Shown here: in pieces, positions 24,332 to 31,593 of the stretch | Layout: each line of letters begins with the position of its first letter | How positions within the stretch are numbered: the stretch's first letter is position 1 | NCBI GenBank assembly: GCA_041581055.1 | Contig: JBFGCT010000020.1 | Coordinates: 1-34,564, forward strand | Direction of reading: 5' to 3' | DNA from: JBFGCT01 sp041581055 | GTDB lineage: Bacteria; Actinomycetota; Acidimicrobiia; Acidimicrobiales; Ilumatobacteraceae | Length of the DNA: 34,564 nucleotides | Notes under the pieces: model-generated | Databases searched by the model: none | Told to the model about the DNA's origin: nothing | What the model saw: the letters and a program-made list of their open reading frames with translations, nothing else | Program-made: the position numbers and the translations under genes

Positions 24332-27300
24332 GTGGAACAGTTCTGGCGGCGCACCGGCGTCGCACTCGGCAAGCAGTGGAAGATCGTCACGGCCGCACTG
24401 GTGGTGATCACGGTGCTGCTGGTCGCGCTCGGCATCCCGAACCTGAAGTTCGCCACCGGTCAGGACAGCTACCTGAACCCGGACTCGCAGATCGCGATCG
24501 ACAACGTCAAGTTCCAATCCGACTTCGGCGGCGAGACGGTGATCCTGCTCTTCACGGCGAACGAGGACGGCGTCGATGTGAGCGATCTCTACGTCGGCGA
24601 CAACCTGGCCGAGTTGGAGCGGCTCAACGGCGAACTGGCAGAGCTGGTCGACACCGAGGGCGTCTATGCCGTGATCACGCCGCGCACCTCGATCGAGTTC
24701 AGCCACCAGCTCCTGTCGCAGGGCATCGGCACCAACGCGCTGCTCGCCGCGGCGGGCCGCGACGAAGCCGGCGCCGAGGCGCGCAACGCCGACATCGCGA
24801 TCTCCCTGGCCCGGTTGGGCGCGGCCGGGGACCAGACGGTCGGCAACCCGTCGTACAACGAGTTGCTGATCTTCGGCAACGACGGCTACACGGTCGTCGA
24901 CGGCGAGCCGGTGGCGCCGCCCGCCGCCGAGCGCGAGATCCGGCTGTCGCTCGCGTCGACGTTCCCGAACCCCGACCCGGCCAAGCCGAACCAGACCGCG
25001 GTCGGCGGGATCATCCTCGACGGCAACGCCTCACTCGACGAGCAGTCGGCGGCGACCGTCGCCGTCCTCGAGATCCTCGACACCGCGTCGTTCGACGGCT
25101 TCGACCTCACGGTGACCGGCTCGCCGGTCTACCTCAAGGTGATCAACGACTACCTCAAGGGCGGCATGGTCACGCTCGGCGCCGCGGCCCTCGCCGTGAT
25201 GGCCGTCATCCTCGCGCTCATCTTCCGGGTCCGCTGGCGCCTGCTCCCGCTGCTCGCCGTGCTGTTCGGCGTGACGTGGGCGTTCGCCATCGTCGGCATC
25301 GTCGGCATCGACCTGTCGCTCGTCACGATCTCCGGCCTGCCGATCCTGATCGGGCTGGGCATCGACTTCGCGATCCAGATCCACAACCGGGTCGAGGAGG
25401 AGGTCGTCCTCGACCACGACGAGCATCCGATCGCCGAGACGCTGTCCAACGTCGCCCCGCCGCTCATCGTCGCCACGATCGCCGCGATCCTCGCCTTCCT
25501 CGCCCTCCAGATCTCCAAGGTGCCGATGATCCGGGATTTCGGCGTCCTGCTGTCGATCGGCGTCGCCGTGCTCGTGATCACCGGAATCGTGATCCCCGGG
25601 ATGGTGCTCGGGCTCCGGGAGTTCAAGACCCCGACCAAGCAGCGAGGCGAGTCGGTCGTGGAGCGCGTCGTCGTCTGGCTCGGCGGCCTGCCGACCGCGG
25701 CCGGCCCGATCCTGATCGCCCTGGCGACGGTGATCTTCGTCGGCGGCGTGCTCGCCGAGGGCAGCGCCGAGATCCAGTCCGACCCGGTCAAGTGGATCGA
25801 CCAGGACAGCGAGGTCGTCGCCGACATCAACCGGCTGGAGGACGAGACCGGCTTCTCGACGACGCTCGGGATCCTGGTCAACGCCAACAACGTCTACGAC
25901 CAGGACGTCATCGATCTGGTCTGGGACTTCACGCTCGAGGCCGAGGCGGAGGGTTCGGTGGTCTCCAGTTCCAGCCTGGTCAACACGATGGGCAAGATCA
26001 TCGCCGTCGACGGCGCCACGCCGATCGCGCCGACCAGCGACGACATCGTCGCCGCCGACGCCGTCATGCCGCCCGACATCGCGCGGGTGCTCGTCAACGG
26101 CGAGGCGCAGACGGCCACCCAGGTCAACCTGCGGCTGGCGCCGGCGAGCCTCGCCGAGCGCGCCGACATCGTGGCGGGGCTGGAGGCCGACCTGGCCGCC
26201 AAGGTCGCCGCCCTCGAACTCCCCGACGACAGCATCCTGCTCGTCGACCTCCAACCCGGCCAGGACGCCGTCCGGGCCACTCCCGCCGGGCTGGCGACGG
26301 TCGGGATCGGGCTGCTCGAGAACCTCTCGGCGAACCGGGCGAATCTGACCTACCTCTCGCTGTTCGTCGTCGGCATCTTCCTCGTGCTCCGTTTCCGCAG
26401 CCTGACCCGCTCGGTGCTGGCGCTCGTGCCGGTGCTGCTGGCGGTCGGCGTGTCGTCGCTCGTCGTCGGGCTCTCTGGCATCCAGCTCAGCCCGCTCACG
26501 ACGGTCAGCGGCCCGCTCGTCGTCGCCACGTGCGCCGAGTTCTCCGTGCTGATCCTCGGGCGCTATCTGGAGGAGCGCCAGCGCGGGCTCGACCCCCGAG
26601 CGGCCTCCGCCAAGGCGGCCGGCCGCACCGGCCGGGCGTTCTTCACGTCGGCCCTGACCACGATCGGCGGCTTCGCCGTGCTGATCGGATCGGCGCTCCC
26701 GCTGCTCCGCGACTTCGGCATCATCGTCACGCTCAACGTGGCGATCGCCCTGCTCGCCGCCCTGGTCGTGATGCCGCCGTTGTCGGTGTGGGTCGACGCC
26801 AGGGGATGGCTCGGCACGGGCGAGCAGGACCGGCCGAGGGAAGCCGCGGTCGCGCTCGCCGCGCCGTTACCCGGCAGCCAGACCGTCGGGGCGGCCGTCG
26901 GCGGCGTGGCGATGCTCGCCGGCGCGATCGGCGTGTACGCCACCGCTGACACCTCGAGTGGCCAGGCGAGTGACCTCGCGTACGCCGCGGTGCCGCTCCC
27001 GACGACCACCACGACGACCACGACAACGACCACGCTGCCGCCGACGACCACGGTCGCCGGCCAAGAGCCGCCACCGAGCACCGAGCCCGCGGGCCCGCTG
27101 ATCGACCCGAGCGGCTTCCCGACCGAGCCGCCGACCGAGGGCATCGTCGCGCCGATCCTGTTCGGCCTGCTGACCGACCAGGGCGTCGAGCCGAACGTCG
27201 CCAACTGCGCGATCACGACACTCCTCGAGCGGTTCGACGAGCCCACGCTGCTCGGGCTCGGTCTGGCCGAGGCGACGCCGGAGTCGGTGGCGCCGGTCAG

Positions 27301-27373
27301 CCAGGCGGCGATCGACTGCGGCATCGCGCAGGAGACCGTCGACGCCGCGATCCTCGCGTTCACGGGTGGCTGA
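24332..27373 (+). CDS. RND/MMPL-superfamily exporter with Thr-rich linker and C-terminal domain
   Basis: 1013-residue membrane protein with the RND two-fold plan: a first transmembrane helix (about 18-38), a large external domain, then a block of five or six helices. The second half repeats this. Block one contains GLPILIGLGIDFAIQIHNRV with the intramembrane Asp of RND/MMPL carriers; the corresponding place in block two reads GPLVVATCAEFSVLILGRYL, with Glu. Such carriers use the proton gradient to export lipids, hopanoids or other hydrophobic molecules. After the last helix come a run of ten or so Thr residues, a Pro-rich stretch and a compact C-terminal domain of about 70 residues with two Cys (VANCAITTLLERF ... 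AAIDCGIAQETVD). That tail is not usual for the family. The GTG start is set by the Shine-Dalgarno. Confidence 0.88.
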   Translation: MEQFWRRTGVALGKQWKIVTAALVVITVLLVALGIPNLKFATGQDSYLNPDSQIAIDNVKFQSDFGGETVILLFTANEDGVDVSDLYVGDNLAELERLNGELAELVDTEGVYAVITPRTSIEFSHQLLSQGIGTNALLAAAGRDEAGAEARNADIAISLARLGAAGDQTVGNPSYNELLIFGNDGYTVVDGEPVAPPAAEREIRLSLASTFPNPDPAKPNQTAVGGIILDGNASLDEQSAATVAVLEILDTASFDGFDLTVTGSPVYLKVINDYLKGGMVTLGAAALAVMAVILALIFRVRWRLLPLLAVLFGVTWAFAIVGIVGIDLSLVTISGLPILIGLGIDFAIQIHNRVEEEVVLDHDEHPIAETLSNVAPPLIVATIAAILAFLALQISKVPMIRDFGVLLSIGVAVLVITGIVIPGMVLGLREFKTPTKQRGESVVERVVVWLGGLPTAAGPILIALATVIFVGGVLAEGSAEIQSDPVKWIDQDSEVVADINRLEDETGFSTTLGILVNANNVYDQDVIDLVWDFTLEAEAEGSVVSSSSLVNTMGKIIAVDGATPIAPTSDDIVAADAVMPPDIARVLVNGEAQTATQVNLRLAPASLAERADIVAGLEADLAAKVAALELPDDSILLVDLQPGQDAVRATPAGLATVGIGLLENLSANRANLTYLSLFVVGIFLVLRFRSLTRSVLALVPVLLAVGVSSLVVGLSGIQLSPLTTVSGPLVVATCAEFSVLILGRYLEERQRGLDPRAASAKAAGRTGRAFFTSALTTIGGFAVLIGSALPLLRDFGIIVTLNVAIALLAALVVMPPLSVWVDARGWLGTGEQDRPREAAVALAAPLPGSQTVGAAVGGVAMLAGAIGVYATADTSSGQASDLAYAAVPLPTTTTTTTTTTTLPPTTTVAGQEPPPSTEPAGPLIDPSGFPTEPPTEGIVAPILFGLLTDQGVEPNVANCAITTLLERFDEPTLLGLGLAEATPESVAPVSQAAIDCGIAQETVDAAILAFTGG

Positions 27374-27605
27374 GCGTCACGTCGATTCGGCCGCCGCCCC
27401 GGACGCCGCGTGGGCCGCGCTGAGCGAGCCGTGGCAACTCGCGTTCGGGGAGGCGTGGGCGTCGTGGTGCGGCGGCAACTTCGGGATCGGCGCGGCGCTC
27501 GCCGCACGGCTCGTCGACGACGCCGACCTGGTCGCGGTTCGCGATCGCCGCGGTTCGGCCGCCGACGCGTTGGCTGTGCTCTGGGATCGCCTCGACGGCG
27601 TCTGA
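27366..27605 (+). CDS. Small protein coupled to the exporter
   Basis: 79 residues from a GTG that overlaps the exporter's 3' end by 8 bp. The sequence has a central stretch PWQLAFGEAWASWCGGNFGIGAALA and otherwise an Ala/Asp-rich helical composition. No signal peptide or membrane segment is seen. The WxxAFxxAW...G..GIGAAL pattern faintly recalls the N-terminus of cytidine/nucleoside deaminases, but the catalytic HAE and PCxxC motifs are absent. It could be a partial relic or a small partner protein. Overlap and same strand argue for translation; function unknown. Confidence 0.5.
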   Translation: MAERHVDSAAAPDAAWAALSEPWQLAFGEAWASWCGGNFGIGAALAARLVDDADLVAVRDRRGSAADALAVLWDRLDGV

Positions 27606-27656
27606 CCGAGTCGAGGCGCCCGCCGCTCCGGCCGTGTCGACCAGCCCGGGGCCCTG

Positions 27657-28526
27657 TCAGTCGAGCAGGGCGTCGCTGCGGACCCGACGGGCCTCGGCTT
27701 CGACGTGCGCGGGCAGCACCCGGCCGAAGAGCTGCGTCGTGCGCTCGACGCGGCCGATGACACCCGGCTCGGAGGTGTAGGCGAAGATCGCCGCGTGGCG
27801 GGGGCGGGAGTCGGCGGCGACCCGCGTGACGCGATGCAGCGAGTGGCGGCCGCGGAAGATCTGGAGGTCGCCGGGCCGCAGGTCGAGGGTCCGGACGCCG
27901 TCGCGCCCGCCTTCGAGCACCCGCTGGACCGCGTCGAAGCGCTCGTCGTCGGCCGAGCGGATGGCGGGGACGTACTCGAACGAACCGCCCCCGTCGGCCG
28001 CCGCGACGAGCACGGTGACCGCCACGTCGTTGGTGTCGAAGTGCCAGGTGAACTGCTGACCGGGGTCGAGGATGTTGGCGGTCAGCCCGGCGAGCGGGTC
28101 GGCGTAGCAGTGCAACTCGGGCACCTCGAGGCAGGCGGCGATGAACGCGGTGAGCGCCGGCGCGCGGAACAGCGTGTCCATCGGCCCGCCGGCGTCCCAG
28201 GAGTCGCCGGGGATGAACCCGCTCGACCGTTCGATGAACGTGTTGACCGGGTGGCGGTCCGGAGAGTCGGGGTCGGCGGTCGTGTGGAAGTACGGGTTCA
28301 TCACCTGCGTCGAGTAGTGCGTCGTGTGCTTCCGTGCGACGATCTCGGCGTCGAGCAGGGCCACCGCCTCGTCGCGCACGAGGCCGCGGACCACCGCGCA
28401 GCCGTCGGCGCGCAGCTCGTCGCGGGCCCGTTCGATCGCGTCGGCCAGCGTCGGATCATGGTGATCGCCCAGCGGGTAACGGACGAGGTCGACCAACTCG
28501 GCGAGCGGGATGCCGGTCGTCGTCAC
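27657..28526 (-). CDS. Fe(II)/2-oxoglutarate-type oxygenase
   Basis: 289-residue cupin-fold protein resembling 2-oxoglutarate/Fe(II)-dependent oxygenases. The metal triad is read as FTWHFDTND (H162, D164) and SLHRVTRV (H231), with R243 or a nearby Arg in RPRHAAIFAYTSEPG as the candidate 2-oxoglutarate carboxylate ligand. The N-terminal half has GCAVVRGLVRDEAVALLDAE, typical of PhyH/clavaminate-like oxygenases where an enzyme caps the barrel. The substrate is unknown; hydroxylation of a small molecule, amino acid or lipid is possible. The GTG at 28526 is set by AGGAGG seven bases upstream. It is divergent from the TIR-SIR2 gene, with a 251-bp gap between them. Confidence 0.85.
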   Translation of the reverse strand: MTTTGIPLAELVDLVRYPLGDHHDPTLADAIERARDELRADGCAVVRGLVRDEAVALLDAEIVARKHTTHYSTQVMNPYFHTTADPDSPDRHPVNTFIERSSGFIPGDSWDAGGPMDTLFRAPALTAFIAACLEVPELHCYADPLAGLTANILDPGQQFTWHFDTNDVAVTVLVAAADGGGSFEYVPAIRSADDERFDAVQRVLEGGRDGVRTLDLRPGDLQIFRGRHSLHRVTRVAADSRPRHAAIFAYTSEPGVIGRVERTTQLFGRVLPAHVEAEARRVRSDALLD

Positions 28527-28695
28527 CCCGACACCTCCTGCGGCGCCGTCCCGTCGACAGCCGACTCGGGGGCGTCCGCGGTCGTCGTCGCCGATCTCGT
28601 GGACATCAGGAGAGACTTTGCGCGTCCGAGCCGACCGCGTCAAGCGCGTCGTCGGCGCAGGCGGGGCGCCGACGACGCTCGGTGGCGAATCCACG

Positions 28696-28733
28696 CCCGC
28701 GCGGAACGCGGGAACGGGCGGACGCGCTACTCT
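28696..28733 (+). promoter_or_regulatory. Hairpin and possible -10 box upstream of the TIR-SIR2 gene
   Basis: A 6-bp perfect hairpin CCCGCG/CGCGGG with loop CGGAA (28696-28712) lies just before TACTCT (28728-28733). That is a candidate -10 box with a leader of about 45 bases and a GAGG Shine-Dalgarno before the ATG. GGAAC occurs twice (28703-28707, 28711-28715) and would suit an ECF-type -35; this is weak. Confidence 0.3.
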
Positions 28734-28777
28734 CAGTGCTGAGGCGCTTGCGGTCCGAACCCGCAGCGAGGTACAGC

Positions 28778-30700
28778 ATGGGCGCTCCACTCGGTTTCCC
28801 GGACACCCCGCCGGCAGCGGCTGCCCCGGCGCGAGGGATGTCAGGGCCTCCTTCGGGGCCGGGGACGATTCGGCCTCCCCCGGCGCCCGGTGCGCCGACG
28901 AATCCCGCGGCGAGCACGCCCGTTCCGCCGGCGCCCGGCACGGGGCTGCCGGCCGCGGTCTCGTCGACGGCATTGGCCGCTCCCGGGCGGGCGGCGAAAC
29001 GCGAGGGGCCACGCGATGACGGACCCGCGTTGTTCATCAGCTACGCGCGGCCGGACGCCGACGCCGTCGGCAACCTGGCCAAGGACCTCGGGTTGGTCAG
29101 TCGCGACGTCTGGTTCGATCAAGAACTCCGATCGCAGGGTGGGCAGGAGTGGTGGAACGTGATCCTCGCGAAGGTCCGCGCCGCGGAGGTCTTCGTGTTC
29201 GTGCTGAGCCCGGACTCGGTGCGCTCGAATGCGTGCCGTTCTGAGCTCTCCTATGCGCTGGATCTCGGACTGCCGATCCTCCCGGTCAAGGTGCGCGACA
29301 CCAACATCCAGCTCGCGCCGGAGGCGATCGTCAGGACGCAGGTGGTGTCCTACGAACGACGCAGCGCCGAGACGGCGACGGCGCTGGTGGTGGCCGTCTT
29401 GCAGAAGCGGACCGAGACCCGACCGCCTCCCGACCCGCTTCCCACCCCGCCACCGGCGCCGATCATCGACCTCGAGCCGGTCAGGCAACGCCTCGCCGCT
29501 CCGCACCTCAGCTTCGACGAGCAGGCGGCGGTGCTCGTCGACCTCAGGGTGCAGGCGCGCAACCCGGACCAAGCCGAGGCGACGCGTTCCCTGGCCGAGC
29601 AATTCTTGGCCCGCGAGGACCTCACGGTGTCGGCCAAGAAGGACCTGGAGGCCCTGATCCTGAAGCTGCCGGTTTCGACCATGAGGGATCCCGCCGACAC
29701 CCGACGCCGGCGGACGCTGTCCGAGCTGGATCCGGACACCGTCGACATGCTGCGCAAGCTGCTCCCCCACATCCGGAATTCCCATTTCACGCCGATCATC
29801 GGGCGTGGCATGACCAACTCGTTGCTCGGACCGCTGCGGCGCCTCGCCCCGGAATGGGCCCGCGACTTCCGCTCGCCGACCCAGCTGCGTCGTCGGACCG
29901 ATCTGCCCGTTGCCGCCCAGTTCGTCGAGGTGATGAACAACGTCGACACGCTCCGCAACGCCCTGATTCACGACCTGCGGGACCGCATCGTGGCGACCAA
30001 CGGCGCGCAGAACGGCGGCGAGACACCGGGTGACCTGAACCGGTTGGTGAGCGACGCGTGGCGCAGGCGTCGGGCGGACGTCGATTACGACCCATACCAG
30101 GTGCTCGCCGGGCTCCCGTGCCGGATCTACGTCACGGCCAACCCGTGGACGTTGATGGCCGAGGCGTTGCGGGACGCGGGAAAGGAACCCGAGGCCGAGA
30201 TCTGCCCGTGGCGGCCCGATGTCTACGACTGGCCCGAGTCGGTGTTCGAGCGTGACCCGGACTACGAGCCGAGTGTCGAGCACCCGCTCGTCTACCACGT
30301 CTTCGGGACGGTCGAAGTGCCCGACTCGCTCGTGCTCAGCGCCGACGATTATCTCGACTTCCTGATCGGTGTCACCGCCGACCGATTGCTGATTCCCAAG
30401 CCGGTCGCGTCGTCGCTCGCAGACTCCGCGTTGCTGCTGCTCGGATTCAGCTTGGAGGAGATGGACATCCGGGTCCTGCTGCGCGGGCTCATCCGCCAGG
30501 AGGGCGGCAGCAAGCGCAGCCGATACTCCCACGTCGGCGCACAATCCGACTTCCGACCCGGACAGGACGGGCCGACCCGGGAGCAGCGATACCTCGAGCG
30601 CTATTTCGGCAAGTATTGCGACCCGTCGATCGACATCTTCTGGGGAACCGTCGACGAGTTCGCCGCCGGCCTCGCCGAGTTGATCGGACCGGCGCCGTGA
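28778..30700 (+). CDS. TIR domain plus SIR2-like domain protein, putative conflict-system effector
   Basis: 640 residues, no signal peptide. Residues 1-80 are a disordered Pro/Ala/Gly-rich tail. A TIR domain (about 83-210) has PALFISYARPDAD, VWFDQELRSQGGQEWWN, FVLSPDSVRS and the candidate catalytic E156 in NACRSELSYA. A Pro-rich hinge and helical linker (215-330) lead to a SIR2-like domain (about 335-636). It shows HFTPIIGRGMTNSLLGPLRR, LPCRIYVTANPWTLM in place of the usual TTNYD, HPLVYHVFGTVEVPDSLVL where the catalytic HG would be FG, then ALLLLGFSLEEMDIRVLLRG and ERYFG...DIFWGTVDEF. TIR and SIR2 domains in bacterial defence destroy NAD+ or make NAD-derived signals. Here the TIR looks competent and the SIR2 part degenerate. 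First of three genes with GTGA overlaps. Confidence 0.9.
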   Translation: MGAPLGFPDTPPAAAAPARGMSGPPSGPGTIRPPPAPGAPTNPAASTPVPPAPGTGLPAAVSSTALAAPGRAAKREGPRDDGPALFISYARPDADAVGNLAKDLGLVSRDVWFDQELRSQGGQEWWNVILAKVRAAEVFVFVLSPDSVRSNACRSELSYALDLGLPILPVKVRDTNIQLAPEAIVRTQVVSYERRSAETATALVVAVLQKRTETRPPPDPLPTPPPAPIIDLEPVRQRLAAPHLSFDEQAAVLVDLRVQARNPDQAEATRSLAEQFLAREDLTVSAKKDLEALILKLPVSTMRDPADTRRRRTLSELDPDTVDMLRKLLPHIRNSHFTPIIGRGMTNSLLGPLRRLAPEWARDFRSPTQLRRRTDLPVAAQFVEVMNNVDTLRNALIHDLRDRIVATNGAQNGGETPGDLNRLVSDAWRRRRADVDYDPYQVLAGLPCRIYVTANPWTLMAEALRDAGKEPEAEICPWRPDVYDWPESVFERDPDYEPSVEHPLVYHVFGTVEVPDSLVLSADDYLDFLIGVTADRLLIPKPVASSLADSALLLLGFSLEEMDIRVLLRGLIRQEGGSKRSRYSHVGAQSDFRPGQDGPTREQRYLERYFGKYCDPSIDIFWGTVDEFAAGLAELIGPAP

Positions 30701-31593
30701 CCAGCCCGCCGCCGCCGCCACCACCGCCACCGCCGCCACCGCCGCGTCCATCGAACGGCCCGCGCCGGAGCAACCCGTTCGTCGGCCCGCGGTCGATCCG
30801 GTTCGGCGAGCGCATCTACGGGCGCGATCGCGAGATCGGCGAGCTGCGCGACCTGTTGATCGCCGAACGGATCGTGCTCATGTACTCGCCGTCCGGCGCC
30901 GGCAAGACGTCGCTGATCAACGCGGGCCTTCGTCCGGAGTTGCAGCGCAGAGACTTCTCGGTGTTGCCGACCATCCGCGTCGGCCTCGACGCCGCCGTCG
31001 CGGGCGGCGACCTCGGGCCGGTCAATCGGTATCTGTTGAGCACGCTGCTCTCGCTCGAGGAGGGCCGGCCGGTCGAGCGCCGTTGCGATCTGGCCGATCT
31101 GTCCCGGATGGGCCTCGAGGACTATCTCGGCGTGATCGCCGGGGAGATCGACGACGCACGCGATCCATGCCTCGTCTTCGACCAGTTCGAGGAGCTGTTC
31201 ACGCTCGACCCAACCGACGAGGACTCCAAGCTCGAGTTCGTCAGAGACCATCTCGGTACGGCGTTGCGCAATCGGGGTTGGTGGGCGTTGATCTCGATGC
31301 GGGAAGACTTCGTCGCGCGGCTCGACCCGTACCTGAAGCTCATGCCGAGCGGATTCCGCAACCGATACCGGCTCGACCTGCTGCGCGTGAGGGAAGCCAA
31401 GCAGGCGGCGATCCTCGCGGCGAGACACGAGGGCGTGCGGTTCTCCGAGGAGGCCGCCAGCCACCTCGTCGGGGACCTCTGTCGAGTCCGCCTCGCGCGC
31501 GGCGGTGTGCCGATCGAGGTGCCAGGACCCTACGTCGAGCCGGTGCAGCTGCAGGTCGTCTGCCGCCGGTTGTGGACCGAGATGGCGCTGTGA
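30697..31593 (+). CDS. nSTAND1-type P-loop ATPase, N-terminal module
   Basis: 298 residues from a GTG overlapping the TIR-SIR2 stop (GTGA). It begins with thirteen consecutive prolines (residues 4-16), then RSNPFVGPRSIRFGERIYGR, typical of nSTAND proteins. Walker A is SPSGAGKTS (64-72, K70). Walker B is CLVFDQFEELF, with LISMREDFVARLDP as sensor-1 region, RFRNRY-like SGFRNRYRLDLL and the ending PVQLQVVCRRLWTEMAL. STAND ATPases bind and hydrolyse ATP to switch from an inactive to an oligomeric signalling state. In relatives this ATPase continues directly into a winged helix and WD40 repeats. Here it stops at TGA, and the missing part is the next gene, one base back. The protein is therefore short for a STAND, and probably works with the next product. 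Confidence 0.9.
   Translation: MTSPPPPPPPPPPPPPRPSNGPRRSNPFVGPRSIRFGERIYGRDREIGELRDLLIAERIVLMYSPSGAGKTSLINAGLRPELQRRDFSVLPTIRVGLDAAVAGGDLGPVNRYLLSTLLSLEEGRPVERRCDLADLSRMGLEDYLGVIAGEIDDARDPCLVFDQFEELFTLDPTDEDSKLEFVRDHLGTALRNRGWWALISMREDFVARLDPYLKLMPSGFRNRYRLDLLRVREAKQAAILAARHEGVRFSEEAASHLVGDLCRVRLARGGVPIEVPGPYVEPVQLQVVCRRLWTEMAL

Noticed and set aside
24376..26949. Long alternative plus frame inside the RND exporter
   Set aside because: Arg-rich translation without hydrophobic segments; the annotated frame has the full RND pattern and a Shine-Dalgarno.
27366..27605. Calling the small ORF a nucleoside deaminase
   Set aside because: Only a vague N-terminal similarity; the zinc-binding HAE and PCxxC motifs are missing.
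28334..28777. Upstream in-frame extension of the TIR-SIR2 protein
   Set aside because: It runs antisense through the oxygenase gene with Arg-rich sequence; ATG 28778 has a Shine-Dalgarno and starts the Pro-rich tail.
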